Program-made: the position numbers and the translations under genes
The notes under the pieces: model-generated
Told to the model about the DNA's origin: nothing
Seen by the model: only the letters and a program-made list of their open reading frames with translations
The model's database searches: none
Assembly: GCF_025515305.1 (NCBI RefSeq)
Contig: NZ_JAOPHT010000002.1
Coordinates: forward strand, 1 to 64,000
From: Roseicyclus sediminis
GTDB taxonomy: Bacteria; Pseudomonadota; Alphaproteobacteria; Rhodobacterales; Rhodobacteraceae
Length of the DNA stretch: 64,000 bases
Reading direction: 5' to 3'
Part shown: positions 47,568 through 56,843 of the stretch, piece after piece
Layout: each line of letters begins with the position of its first letter
How positions within the stretch are numbered: position 1 is the first letter of the stretch

Positions 47568-48329
47568 ATGGCACGCCGCAAGAAGGTCTACGAGGGCAAG
47601 GCCAAGATCCTCTATGAAGGTCCCGAGCCCGGCACGCTGGTGCAGTATTTCAAGGACGATGCCACGGCATTCAACGCCGAGAAACGCGCCACGATCGAAG
47701 GCAAGGGCGTCCTGAACAACCGCCTGTCGGAGTTCTTCATGACGGGGTTGAACGCCATCGGCGTGCCGACCCACTTCATTCGCCGCATCAACATGCGCGA
47801 GCAGCTGATCCGCGCGGTCGAGATCATCCCGCTGGAAGTCGTGGTGCGCAACGTTGCGGCCGGCTCCATCTCCAAGCGCCTCGGGATCGAGGAAGGCACG
47901 CCGCTGCCGCGCCCGATCGTCGAATTCTACTTCAAGAACGACGAGTTGGGCGATCCCCTGGTGGCCGAGGAGCATATCCTCGCCTTCGGCTGGGCCGCGC
48001 AGCAGGACCTCGACGACATGGTGTCGCTCGCGCTCAGGGTGAACGATTTCCTGTCGGGGCTGTTCCTCGGCGTCGGCATCCGCCTGGTCGATTTCAAGAT
48101 CGAGATCGGCCGGATCTGGGACGGCGACTACATGCGCCTGATCGTCGCCGACGAGATCAGCCCCGATTCGTGCCGCCTGTGGGACATCGAGACGGGCAAG
48201 AAGCTCGACAAGGACGTGTTCCGGCGCGACCTCGGCAATCTCGCCGATGCCTATACCGAGGTTGCGCGGCGCCTGGGCGTGATGCCGCAGGGGCCGACCG
48301 GCGTGACCAAGCCCACCCTCATCAACTAG
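47568..48329 (+). CDS. purC: SAICAR synthase
   Basis: 253 residues; phosphoribosylaminoimidazole-succinocarboxamide synthase of purine synthesis. [17 protein letters not shown] at the N-terminus, [16 protein letters not shown] and [15 protein letters not shown] are standard motifs. GGAGAG precedes the ATG. It is the first gene of a purC-purS-(alcohol dehydrogenase)-purQ run. Confidence 0.96.
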   Translation: MARRKKVYEGKAKILYEGPEPGTLVQYFKDDATAFNAEKRATIEGKGVLNNRLSEFFMTGLNAIGVPTHFIRRINMREQLIRAVEIIPLEVVVRNVAAGSISKRLGIEEGTPLPRPIVEFYFKNDELGDPLVAEEHILAFGWAAQQDLDDMVSLALRVNDFLSGLFLGVGIRLVDFKIEIGRIWDGDYMRLIVADEISPDSCRLWDIETGKKLDKDVFRRDLGNLADAYTEVARRLGVMPQGPTGVTKPTLIN

Positions 48330-48345
48330 GGCCGGGCGCGGACTT

Positions 48346-48367
48346 GCGTATTTGAAGAAAGATGAAG
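48346..48367 (+). repeat. Dispersed GATGAAG repeat, copy 5 (no hairpin)
   Basis: GCGTATTTGAAGAAAGATGA, then AG, matches the tail of copy 2. It lies between purC and purS and ends 11 bp before the purS ATG, so its purine-rich end could serve in ribosome binding. Confidence 0.65.
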
Positions 48368-48378
48368 GACAGGGTGCG

Positions 48379-48609
48379 ATGAAGGCCACCGTGACCGTGA
48401 TGCTGAAGCAGGGCGTTCTCGACCCGCAGGGCGAGGCGGTGAAATCGGCGCTCGGCGCCATGGGGTTCGCCGGTGTCGAGGGCGTTCGGCAGGGCAAGGT
48501 CATCGAGCTCGACCTAGCGCCGGGCACGACCGAGGCGCAGGTGACCGAGATGTGCGAGAAGCTGCTCGCCAATACCGTCATCGAGAGCTACCGGGTGGAG
48601 ATGGCCTGA
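48379..48609 (+). CDS. purS: Phosphoribosylformylglycinamidine synthase subunit PurS
   Basis: 76 residues, normal PurS length. It opens MKATVTVMLKQGVLDPQGEA and continues with the typical VRQGKVIELDL. It is the small structural subunit of the three-part FGAM synthase with PurQ and PurL; purL is not in the window. An in-frame ATG 27 nt upstream lies in the repeat and is less likely. It overlaps the following alcohol dehydrogenase by 1 bp. Confidence 0.94.
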   Translation: MKATVTVMLKQGVLDPQGEAVKSALGAMGFAGVEGVRQGKVIELDLAPGTTEAQVTEMCEKLLANTVIESYRVEMA

Positions 48610-49649
48610 TGCGGGCGGCCCGGCTCACGGGCTGGCGTCAGCCGCTCGAGGTGGGCGAGGTCGCCGATCCGTCCTGCCCGCGCGACGGGGTCGTCGTGGA
48701 GGTGCTGGCCTGTGGCATATGCCGGTCGGACTGGCACGCCTGGACCGGGGCGGACCCGGTGCCGCTTCCGCATGTGCCCGGGCACGAATATTGCGGCGTC
48801 GTGGTCGAGGCGGGACCGGAGGTCCGCTCCTGGGCGGCGGGCGACCGGGTGATCGCGCCCTTCATCCTGGCCTGCGGCACCTGCGGCGACTGCCGGTCGG
48901 GCAACCAGACGATCTGCGCAAGCCAGGTGGTGCCGGGCTTCACCTGCGACGGGGCCTTCGCGAGCCACGTGGCCGTGGCCCATGCCGACGCCAACCTCAC
49001 GCGCCTGCCCGAGGGGATGGATCCCGCACTCGCCGCGGCCCTTGGGTGCCGGGTGACGACGGCGTGGCACGCCCTGACCGGGCGCGCGGCGCTCCGGCCC
49101 GGCGAGTGGCTGGGTGTCTGGGGCGGCGGCGGCATCGGGACCGCGGCGCTGATGCTGGCGCGCGCCATGGGGGCGCGCGTGGCGCTGGCCGATGTCGTTC
49201 CGGAGAAGCTCGCGCAGGCGCGCGCGCTCGGAGCGGAGGCGGTGATCGATGCGCGCGGCGACGATCCCGCGGGTGCGATGCGGGCCGTGACAGGCGGCGG
49301 TGTCCATGTCGCCGTGGAGGCGCTGGGTTTTCCCGAGACGACCGCCAACGCGCTGCGATCGCTCAGAAAGCTCGGGCGCATGGTGCAGGTCGGCATGCCG
49401 GCGGGTGAGCATCTGAACATGACGCTGCCCTGGGACGCGGTCTATTCCGGACAGCTTGCCATCTACGGCACGCGGGGGATGCCCGCCCACCGCTATCCCT
49501 CGCTCCTCGATTTCCTCGCCGCCACCGGCCTCGACCTCTCGCCGATGATCGCGCGCCGCGTGCGGCTGTCGGACGCTTCGGCCGAGCTTGCCCTGTTCGA
49601 CGGGCCCGCGCCGCCGGGCGTCGCCGTCATCACCGATTTCGCCGCCTGA
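48609..49649 (+). CDS. Zinc-dependent alcohol dehydrogenase
   Basis: 346 residues of the medium-chain dehydrogenase family. Catalytic zinc motif [11 protein letters not shown] near residues 37-47 and [12 protein letters not shown]; structural zinc cysteines in [15 protein letters not shown] near 91-105; Rossmann GGGGIG near 175-180. It oxidises an alcohol or similar with NAD(P); substrate unknown. It is placed between purS and purQ and overlaps purS by 1 bp (TGATG), so it is in the purine operon without an obvious pathway link. Confidence 0.9.
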   Translation: MRAARLTGWRQPLEVGEVADPSCPRDGVVVEVLACGICRSDWHAWTGADPVPLPHVPGHEYCGVVVEAGPEVRSWAAGDRVIAPFILACGTCGDCRSGNQTICASQVVPGFTCDGAFASHVAVAHADANLTRLPEGMDPALAAALGCRVTTAWHALTGRAALRPGEWLGVWGGGGIGTAALMLARAMGARVALADVVPEKLAQARALGAEAVIDARGDDPAGAMRAVTGGGVHVAVEALGFPETTANALRSLRKLGRMVQVGMPAGEHLNMTLPWDAVYSGQLAIYGTRGMPAHRYPSLLDFLAATGLDLSPMIARRVRLSDASAELALFDGPAPPGVAVITDFAA

Positions 49650-49662
49650 AAGGATCAGACCG

Positions 49663-50331
49663 ATGAAAGCCGCCGTCCTCGTCTTCCCCGGATCCAATTG
49701 CGACCGCGACCTCGCCGTGGCCTTCCGCGCCGCGGGCTTCGACACGGCGATGGTCTGGCACAAGGAGACGGAGCTGCCCGCGGGTCTCGACGTCATCGGC
49801 GTGCCGGGGGGCTTTTCCTACGGCGACTACCTGCGCTGCGGCGCGATCGCGGCGCAATCGCCGATCATGCGCGCCGTGGCGGGTTTTGCCGGGCGGGGCG
49901 GTCATGTGCTCGGCATCTGCAACGGCTTCCAGGTCCTGTGCGAGACGCGGCTTTTGCCGGGCGTGCTGATGCGCAACGCGGGGCTGAAGTTCGTCTGCCG
50001 GATGCAGGGCCTGCGGGTGGCCACGACCGACAGCCCCTTCACCAGCGCCTACCAGCCGGGGCAGGAAATCGACGTGCCGATCGCGCACCACGACGGCAAC
50101 TACCAGATCGACGCCGAGGGGCTTGCGCAACTCCGGGACGAGGACCGCATCGCCTTCAGCTATGTCGGCAACCCCAATGGGTCGGTCGGCGATATCGCGG
50201 GCGTCCTGTCGGCAAACAGGCGGGTTCTGGGGCTCATGCCGCACCCCGAGCGGGTGGTGGATGCGGCCCATGGCGGCACCGACGGTGCGCCGCTGTTCGC
50301 GTCGCTCGCCGCCGCGTTCGTCGCGGCCTGA
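49663..50331 (+). CDS. purQ: Phosphoribosylformylglycinamidine synthase subunit PurQ
   Basis: 222 residues; class I glutamine amidotransferase subunit of FGAM synthase. The nucleophile is Cys86 in GICNGFQ, and the His-Glu of the triad is in MPHPER near residue 198. FPGSNCDRD at residues 8-16 is typical. AAGGATC precedes the ATG. It delivers ammonia to PurL with PurS. Confidence 0.96.
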   Translation: MKAAVLVFPGSNCDRDLAVAFRAAGFDTAMVWHKETELPAGLDVIGVPGGFSYGDYLRCGAIAAQSPIMRAVAGFAGRGGHVLGICNGFQVLCETRLLPGVLMRNAGLKFVCRMQGLRVATTDSPFTSAYQPGQEIDVPIAHHDGNYQIDAEGLAQLRDEDRIAFSYVGNPNGSVGDIAGVLSANRRVLGLMPHPERVVDAAHGGTDGAPLFASLAAAFVAA

Positions 50332-50367
50332 CTTGAGCGGGCCCCGCGCCGCGCATAGTCTGCGCAC

Positions 50368-52170
50368 ATGAGCGCGACCGACACCAGGCGCGGCCCGACT
50401 GCCGTGGCGCGCCGCGACAGCCAGGAGCCGAAGCGGCGCAGGACATGGGTCCTGCGCATCACCATGGTGCTGTTCCTCGGCATCGCGGTCGCGGTGATCT
50501 GGATCTCGAACATCTGGCTGACGGACCGCTTCACCGAGAGCACGCGCAACCGCTCGGAGCTGCGCCTCGCGCTCTACTCGGGCTCCATCATGTCGGAGCT
50601 GCAGCGCCATTCGGTCGTGCCGCTCCTGCTGTCGCGCGATCCTGTGCTGATCCGCTCGCTCGAGCAGGACGACTTCACCAGCACCTCGCAGCGCCTGATC
50701 TCCTATGTCGAGGAAATCGGCGCGGCGTCGATCATCCTGCTGAGCCGCGAGGGCCGCGTGGTGGCCGCGACCGACCGGCAGAGAATCTCGGAGCTGCGCT
50801 CCTCCGATCCTTTTTTCGTTGAGGCCCTGCGCTCTCCGGACACGGTATTCACCTCGAACGAGCCCGAGACTGGGCGCTTCGATTTCACCTTCTCGCGGCG
50901 CATCGAGGTGGAGAACCGGCTTCTCGGCGTGATCCTCGTGGAGGTGGATCTTGCGCGGATCGTGGACCAGTGGCGCGGCACGACCGAGGCGGTGTTCCTC
51001 ACCAATTCCACCGGCGAGATCATCCTGTCGACCGAGCCGCGCTGGCGCGGACGGACGGAGGAGGAAGCGCTCGAGCTCGAACCTGCGCCCTCGGCCATCG
51101 AACGCGCGATCGAGGCGACGGGCAACTGGGCCTTCGGCGACCAGGCGGCCATGTTCTTCGGCGCCGAGACGATCCGGCTCGAGGCGCGCATCCCGTTCCG
51201 CGGATGGCGCATCGTCAGCTACACCGCCTATGCCTCCGTGCGGGAGCGCGTGAACGGCGTTCTGGCACTCGAGATCATGGGATTCGCGCTGCTGCTGGCG
51301 GGCGGTTTCTACGTTCTGAGCCGCCGGGAGCGGTTGAAGTCCGCGGTGCTCTTGCGGGAGTCGGCGGAGCTTCGCCGGCTAAACGCCCGCCTGCAGCGGG
51401 AAATCGCCGAGCGCCAGAAGGCCGAGAAGAACCTCGAGGAGGCCGAGCAGAGCCTCGCCCAGAGCCAGAAGCTGGCCGCGCTCGGCGAGATGTCGGCGGC
51501 GGTCAGTCACGAGCTGAACCAGCCGCTCGCGGCGATGAAGACATACCTCGCAGGGGCCCGCCTCCTGCTGCAGCGGCGGCGCTTCGAGGAGGCGGGATCG
51601 TCCTTCCAGCGCATCGACGACCTGATCGAGCGGATGGGGGCGATCACCCGGCAGCTGAAGTCCTATGCCCGAAAGGGCGGAGACGCGTTCGAACCCGTTG
51701 ATCTGCGCGACGCGCTGAAGGGGGCGATCACGATGATGGAGCCGCAACTGAGGACCATGAAGGTCGAGATCGACCAGAGCCTGCCGCGCCGTCCGGTGAT
51801 GGTGCTGGCCGACCGTCTCCGGCTGGAGCAGGTCATCATCAACCTCCTTCGGAACGCCCTCGACGCGGTCAAGGAGATCGAGCCGCGCGAGATCGACCTC
51901 ATCATCGCCGAAGGGGACGAGGCGGTCCTGACGGTGCGCGACAACGGACAAGGGATCGAGGATCTGGAGAACCTCTTCGAGCCGTTCTTCACCACCAAGA
52001 AGCCCGGCGACGGCGTCGGGCTGGGGCTTGCCATTTCGTCGGGGATCGTGTCCGACCTCGGGGGGCGGCTGACCGCGCGCAACGGCGAGACCTGCGGCGC
52101 GGTCTTCGAGATACGGCTGCCGCTGTTAGCTGCGGGCGATGCACGGCCCGGCGGGCAGGCGGCGGAATGA
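50368..52170 (+). CDS. dctB: DctB-type sensor histidine kinase
   Basis: 600 residues. Transmembrane segment about 29-49, periplasmic double-Cache-like sensor about 50-290, second segment about 297-317, a coiled coil (320-370), then the kinase: H-box SHELNQPLAAM near residue 385, N-box NLLRNALDAV, G1 DNGQGI, F-box FFTTK and G2 GLGLAIS. DctB proteins sense C4-dicarboxylates and phosphorylate DctD. The response-regulator gene follows 19 bp later. The usual dctPQM uptake genes are not in this window, so the signal is inferred only from family. Confidence 0.88.
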   Translation: MSATDTRRGPTAVARRDSQEPKRRRTWVLRITMVLFLGIAVAVIWISNIWLTDRFTESTRNRSELRLALYSGSIMSELQRHSVVPLLLSRDPVLIRSLEQDDFTSTSQRLISYVEEIGAASIILLSREGRVVAATDRQRISELRSSDPFFVEALRSPDTVFTSNEPETGRFDFTFSRRIEVENRLLGVILVEVDLARIVDQWRGTTEAVFLTNSTGEIILSTEPRWRGRTEEEALELEPAPSAIERAIEATGNWAFGDQAAMFFGAETIRLEARIPFRGWRIVSYTAYASVRERVNGVLALEIMGFALLLAGGFYVLSRRERLKSAVLLRESAELRRLNARLQREIAERQKAEKNLEEAEQSLAQSQKLAALGEMSAAVSHELNQPLAAMKTYLAGARLLLQRRRFEEAGSSFQRIDDLIERMGAITRQLKSYARKGGDAFEPVDLRDALKGAITMMEPQLRTMKVEIDQSLPRRPVMVLADRLRLEQVIINLLRNALDAVKEIEPREIDLIIAEGDEAVLTVRDNGQGIEDLENLFEPFFTTKKPGDGVGLGLAISSGIVSDLGGRLTARNGETCGAVFEIRLPLLAAGDARPGGQAAE

Positions 52171-52189
52171 CCATGGAAGGGATGTCGCG

Positions 52190-53506
52190 ATGAAGGTTGC
52201 GATCGTTGACGACGAACAGGACATGCGCCAGTCGATCAGCCAGTGGCTGACGCTGTCGGGCTTCGAGACCGAGACCTACGCCTCGGCCGAGGACGCGCTG
52301 AAGTCGATCGGGTCCGACTTCGGCGGTGTCGTGGTCACGGACGTGAAGATGCCCGGCATGGATGGCGTCACCTTCCTCAAGCGGCTGATGGCCCAGGACA
52401 GCGGTCTACCCGTCATCCTCATCACCGGCCACGGCGACGTCCCGATGGCCGTCGAGGCGATGCGCATCGGCGCCTACGACTTCCTGGAGAAGCCGTTCAA
52501 CCCCGACCGGATGACCGAACTCGCCAAGAAGGCAAGCCAGCAGCGGCGCATGACGCTCGACAACCGGGCGCTCCGGCGCGAGTTGTCTGATGGCAAGGCG
52601 GTGATGAAGAAGCTCATCGGCTCCTCGCCCGAGATGGAGCGGCTGCGCGAGGATATCCTCGATCTCGGCCAGGCCGACGGCCATGTGCTGATCGACGGCG
52701 AGACCGGGACCGGCAAGACGCTGGTCGCCCACGCGCTCCATGCGGTGGGCCCGCGCGCTTCGAAGAAGTTCATCTCGATTTCCTGTTCGGCCTGGAGCGA
52801 GGAGCATCTCGCCCAGAAACTGTTCGGTCCCGACCCGAACGATGCGCTGCCGCTGGTCGAGGAGGCCCGCGGCGGGACGCTGTGCCTGGAGGACATCGAG
52901 GCGCTGCCGAACGCGCTGCAGGCCCGGCTCCTGACCTTCATCAACGAGCAGGAGACGCCGCCGCAAACGCGGATCATCGCCATCTGCAACGAACACACTC
53001 AGGGAAAGACGCTCGAGGACTCGCTCCGGCCCGACCTGTTCTTCCGGCTCTCGGCGATGACGATCATCTGCCCGCCCTTGCGCGCACGCGGCGAGGATAT
53101 CCTGACGCTTTTCAACCGGATGTCCGAGACCTTCGCCGAGGAATACGGATGCGACGCGCCGCAGGTGACCGCGCAGGAGGCCGCGCAGCTTCTGCAGGCG
53201 CCCTGGCCCGGCAACGTTCGCCAGCTCGTCAACATCGCCGAGCGCGCGGTCCTGCAGAACCGCCGCGGCTCGGGCTCGATCACGTCGCTCCTGATGGCCG
53301 ACAACGAGGCCACCGGCCCGACGATGACGACCGAGGGCAAGCCCCTGAAGGAATACGTCGAGGCCTTCGAGCGCATGCTGATCGACAACACGATGCGGCG
53401 ACACAAGGGCTCGATCTCGGCGGTGATGGACGAGCTCTGCCTGCCGCGCCGGACGCTGAACGAGAAGATGGCGAAGTACGGGCTGAGCCGCTCGGACTAT
53501 CTGTGA
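52190..53506 (+). CDS. dctD: DctD-type response regulator lacking the GAFTGA loop
   Basis: 438 residues. The receiver domain (1-120) has phosphoacceptor Asp51 in VVTDVKMPG. The AAA+ domain (about 140-370) has Walker A GETGTGKT at 170-177 and a Walker B-like segment GGTLCLEDIEALP. A Fis-type helix-turn-helix ends the protein (about 395-438). The segment between 205 and 228, where sigma-54 activators carry GAFTGA, has no such motif and is shortened. It should therefore not activate sigma-54 polymerase and may act through sigma-70, as NtrC of Rhodobacter does. GGAAGGG precedes the ATG. Confidence 0.9.
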   Translation: MKVAIVDDEQDMRQSISQWLTLSGFETETYASAEDALKSIGSDFGGVVVTDVKMPGMDGVTFLKRLMAQDSGLPVILITGHGDVPMAVEAMRIGAYDFLEKPFNPDRMTELAKKASQQRRMTLDNRALRRELSDGKAVMKKLIGSSPEMERLREDILDLGQADGHVLIDGETGTGKTLVAHALHAVGPRASKKFISISCSAWSEEHLAQKLFGPDPNDALPLVEEARGGTLCLEDIEALPNALQARLLTFINEQETPPQTRIIAICNEHTQGKTLEDSLRPDLFFRLSAMTIICPPLRARGEDILTLFNRMSETFAEEYGCDAPQVTAQEAAQLLQAPWPGNVRQLVNIAERAVLQNRRGSGSITSLLMADNEATGPTMTTEGKPLKEYVEAFERMLIDNTMRRHKGSISAVMDELCLPRRTLNEKMAKYGLSRSDYL

Positions 53507-53513
53507 GGGTGCG

Positions 53514-53657
53514 ATGAGCAACGTCTTTGCCTGGGTCACGAGCGCGCTGATCGTCTCGGGGATCGGCGCCGCGGGGTGGGTTTTGTCGCAAAGCCTTGTC
53601 GTTGCCCTTCTGGCCGCGCTGGTGGCTGCCTCCTTCGTGCGTCCCGGCCGCGCCTGA
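53514..53657 (+). CDS. Small single-span membrane peptide downstream of dctD
   Basis: 47 residues, starting MSNVFAWVTSALIVSGIG and ending ASFVRPGRA: nearly one hydrophobic stretch. GAGGGTG lies 3-9 nt upstream of the ATG, and it starts 7 bp after the dctD stop. I do not recognise it. The good ribosome site and coherent hydrophobicity make it a plausible real small protein, possibly a partner of the sensor kinase (speculative). Confidence 0.5.
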   Translation: MSNVFAWVTSALIVSGIGAAGWVLSQSLVVALLAALVAASFVRPGRA

Positions 53658-54140
53658 GGCGCCCGTCGCGGGCAACCGTTCCGGGACGCGGTTCTGGGGC
53701 CGTTCCGGCCCCCGGCCTTGCCGTAAGCGCACGAAGGCCATTGTCAATTGCACGCGGCTGACCTTAATGTGACGGAACCGGCATCGCGCCGGTGGACCAG
53801 TTTCTCTGCATCCCATCCGTTCGCCGCGCAAAAAATCCGCCGCGACAGGGCTCGCAGGTCACTCGGGCGACGGGACGCAAACAGCGTCCGGCCCAACCGC
53901 AACCGCCCCTTACGGGGTTTGATGGGCCGCGAGGGTTTACCCGGTGCGGCCGGAGACAGACGCGATGCATGGCGCAGCAGCAGTCGGGGTGAGAAGGCAA
54001 GGGGCCGAAGGGCCCTGCGCGGGTCTCACCGGGCGGCGGGCCGCGTCCCTCGCGCTCACGCATGATCGCAACCGCTTGTCCCGTCCTTCCGGCGCCGTGG
54101 CGCCCGGGGCGCCGCCAGGTGGTTTGCGGGCAAGGACAAA
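53658..54140 (+). other. Long leader region of rne (483 bp without a gene)
   Basis: No supported coding sequence. A weak promoter-like pair, TTGTCA (53741-53746) and TTAATG (53764-53769) with 17-bp spacing, would give a leader of about 365 nt. Within it GGCCCA (53890-53895) pairs with TGGGCC (53923-53928), enclosing a second stem CCCC/GGGG. In E. coli, rne has a long structured leader through which RNase E controls its own mRNA; a similar role here is inference. Confidence 0.45.
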
Positions 54141-56777
54141 ATGGCAAAGAAGATGCTTATCGATGCCACGCACCCGGAGGAAACCCGGGTCGTCGTGGTC
54201 GACGGAACCAAGGTCGAGGAGTTCGATTTCGAGTCGCTGAGCAAGCGGCAACTGGCAGGAAACATATATCTGGCAAAGGTCACGCGGGTGGAGCCCTCGC
54301 TCCAGGCGGCCTTCGTCGATTACGGCGGCAACCGCCACGGCTTCCTCGCCTTCTCCGAAATCCACCCCGACTATTACCAGATCCCCGTGGCCGACCGCGA
54401 GGCGCTCCTCGCCGAGGAACGTGAATACGCCGAGGCCATGGCCGCCGAGGCCGAGGAGGAGCAGAAACCCAAGCGCCGCCGGTCGCGCCGCCGCAAGTCC
54501 CCGGACACGCGGGCGGAAAGCACGGGGTCGGACGCGGTCGCGCGCGGCACGCCGTCCGGCATGGACGTGGTCGATCTCGGCGACACCGAGGAAGAGGATG
54601 ACACCGCCAAGATGGCCTCCGACGAGGCCGATGGCGCGTCCGACGCCGAAGGGGACGCCGCCTTCGATCATGGTTCGGAGAGCGACGACGTCTCCGCCGA
54701 CGAGGCCATCGACGACGCATACGAAGATGCCGCCGACGAGGATGGCGAGGACGGGGATGAGGGCGCCGCGCCTTCCGCCGAGACCGTCGCCGACGACGAC
54801 ACCGAGGAGGATTTCCGCCCGGCGCGCAAGCCGCGCCCGCGCAAGTACAAGATCCAGGAAGTCGTGAAGGTCCGGCAGATCATGCTGGTCCAGGTCGTGA
54901 AGGAAGAGCGCGGCAACAAGGGCGCGGCGCTCACCACCTATCTCAGCCTCGCGGGACGTTACTGCGTGCTGATGCCGAACACGGCGCGCGGCGGTGGCAT
55001 TTCCCGCAAGATCACCAACGCGGCCGACCGCAAGAAGCTGAAGGAAATCGCCACGTCGCTCGATGTGCCGCAGGGCGCGGGCCTCATCATCCGCACCGCC
55101 GGCAGCCAGCGCACCAAGACCGAGATCAAGCGCGACTACGAATACCTTCAGCGCCAGTGGGAGCAGGTGCGCGAGCTCACGCTCAAGTCCATCGCGCCCG
55201 CGCCGATCTACCAGGAAGGCGACCTGATCCACCGCGTGATCCGCGATCTCTACAACCGCGACATCGACGAGGTTCTGGTCGAAGGCGACGCCGGCTATCG
55301 CCAGGCGAAGGACTTCATGAAGATGATCATGCCGTCCCACGCCAAGAACGTGAAGCACTACGCCGATCCGCTGCCGATCTTCGCGCGATACAAGGTCGAG
55401 GGCTACCTCGCCGACATGTTCAACCCCACGGTGCAGCTGCGATCCGGGGGCTACATCGTGATCGGCGTGACCGAGGCGCTGGTGGCGATCGACGTGAACT
55501 CGGGCCGGGCCACCAAGGAAGGCTCGATCGAGGAGACGGCGCTCAAGACCAACCTCGAAGCCGCCGAGGAAGTGGCCCGCCAGCTGCGCCTGCGCGACCT
55601 TGCGGGCCTTATCGTCATCGACTTCATCGACATGGACGAGCGGCGCAACAACGCCGCCGTGGAAAAGCGCCTGAAGGACCGGCTCAAGACCGACCGTGCG
55701 CGTATCCAGGTGGGTCGCATCTCGGCCTTCGGTCTGCTGGAGATGAGCCGCCAGCGCCTTCGCCCCGGCATGCTGGAGGCCACGACGCAGCCCTGTCCGC
55801 ATTGCCACGGCACCGGGCTTCTGCGGTCCGATGACAGCCTCGGCCTGTCGATCCTGCGCCAGCTGGAGGAAGAGGGCACGCGCGGACGCGCGAGAGAGGT
55901 CCTGCTGACCGCGCCCGTCGGCATCGTCAACTTCCTCATCAACCAGAAGCGCGACTATATCGAGACGATCGAGGGCCGCACCGGCCTGTCGATCCGGATC
56001 GAGGCGGATGCGCGGCTGGTCTCGCCCGATTACAAGATCGAACGCTTCAAGACCGCCACGCGCCGCATCACGGCCACTGCGCCGGTGTCCTCGATGGACC
56101 CCAGCCTGATGGAAGAGATCGAGGAGGAGGCACAGGTCGAAGAGGCCGAGATCCTCGAGGACGAGGAAGAGGTCACGACGGTCGCCGATACCGAGGAAAA
56201 CCCCAGGAAGAAGCGTCGCCGCCGGCGTGGCGGACGTGGCCGCCGCAAGGGCGCCAACGGCGAGGATGTCCAGGGGGCCGAGGGCGACACCGCTGAAGGC
56301 GACACCTTCGAGGCCGAGACGGCCGAGGAGGAGGCCGACGCGCCCGAGAGCGCCGATGCCGAGGCGTCGGAGGCCGAGGGCGACGACCAACCGAAGAAGA
56401 AGCGCCGCGGACGGCGGGGCGGACGCGGGCGCAAGGGCGACAAGGCCGGTGACGACGCGGCCGAAGCCGACGCCGACGCCGGCCCGGGCGATGCGGAACC
56501 GGTCGAGCCCGTTGCGGTCGAGGCCGAACCGGCGGCGGAACCTGTCGGCGAGAGCCCCGAGCCCGAACCCGCGCCTCAAGTCGAGCCGGAGCCGGTCGCG
56601 GAGGCGGAACCCGCGCCTGAACCCGAGCCCGAGCCCGTTCAGGCGGCAAAGGCCGCGCCCGAACCCGAAGCGGCGCCCGAACCGGAACCCGCGCCCGAAC
56701 CCGAACCGGAAGCCGAAACCGAGGGCGCCGGGGCCGACGACAAGCCCAAGCGCCGCGGCTGGTGGTCGCTCGGATAG
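54141..56777 (+). CDS. rne: Ribonuclease E
   Basis: 878 residues; the main endonuclease of mRNA decay and rRNA processing. The S1 domain starts near residue 36 and is interrupted by a large basic-then-acidic insertion (about 95-230). The DNase I-like catalytic core has its two aspartates in VAIDVNSG (~450) and VIDFIDM (~493), 43 apart as in E. coli. The zinc-link CPHCHG is near 551. From about 680 the tail is disordered, with arginine-rich and EPEP-type repeats, a probable scaffold for degradosome partners. A perfect terminator follows. Confidence 0.95.
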   Translation: MAKKMLIDATHPEETRVVVVDGTKVEEFDFESLSKRQLAGNIYLAKVTRVEPSLQAAFVDYGGNRHGFLAFSEIHPDYYQIPVADREALLAEEREYAEAMAAEAEEEQKPKRRRSRRRKSPDTRAESTGSDAVARGTPSGMDVVDLGDTEEEDDTAKMASDEADGASDAEGDAAFDHGSESDDVSADEAIDDAYEDAADEDGEDGDEGAAPSAETVADDDTEEDFRPARKPRPRKYKIQEVVKVRQIMLVQVVKEERGNKGAALTTYLSLAGRYCVLMPNTARGGGISRKITNAADRKKLKEIATSLDVPQGAGLIIRTAGSQRTKTEIKRDYEYLQRQWEQVRELTLKSIAPAPIYQEGDLIHRVIRDLYNRDIDEVLVEGDAGYRQAKDFMKMIMPSHAKNVKHYADPLPIFARYKVEGYLADMFNPTVQLRSGGYIVIGVTEALVAIDVNSGRATKEGSIEETALKTNLEAAEEVARQLRLRDLAGLIVIDFIDMDERRNNAAVEKRLKDRLKTDRARIQVGRISAFGLLEMSRQRLRPGMLEATTQPCPHCHGTGLLRSDDSLGLSILRQLEEEGTRGRAREVLLTAPVGIVNFLINQKRDYIETIEGRTGLSIRIEADARLVSPDYKIERFKTATRRITATAPVSSMDPSLMEEIEEEAQVEEAEILEDEEEVTTVADTEENPRKKRRRRRGGRGRRKGANGEDVQGAEGDTAEGDTFEAETAEEEADAPESADAEASEAEGDDQPKKKRRGRRGGRGRKGDKAGDDAAEADADAGPGDAEPVEPVAVEAEPAAEPVGESPEPEPAPQVEPEPVAEAEPAPEPEPEPVQAAKAAPEPEAAPEPEPAPEPEPEAETEGAGADDKPKRRGWWSLG

Positions 56778-56790
56778 GTCCGGACAGAAA

Positions 56791-56822
56791 AAGGGCGCCC
56801 CGCGGGGCGCCCTTCTTTCTTT
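56791..56822. terminator. Bidirectional intrinsic terminator between rne and the DsbA-family gene
   Basis: A 24-bp perfect palindrome (56791-56814, arms AAGGGCGCCC and GGGCGCCCTT) is followed by CTTTCTTT on the plus strand and by TTTCTG on the minus strand. It can end both convergent transcripts. Confidence 0.9.
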
Positions 56823-56843
56823 GCCGAAGTCGCCTGCGCGGCG

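Noticed and set aside
52190-53506. Sigma-54-dependent activator
   Set aside because: The GAFTGA loop required to contact sigma-54 is absent although the rest of the AAA+ domain is recognisable.
53937-56579. Very long open frame opposite rne
   Set aside because: It is a GC-rich shadow of the RNase E gene: its product is low-complexity, rich in Leu/Gly/Arg without recognisable domains, and rne itself is unambiguous.
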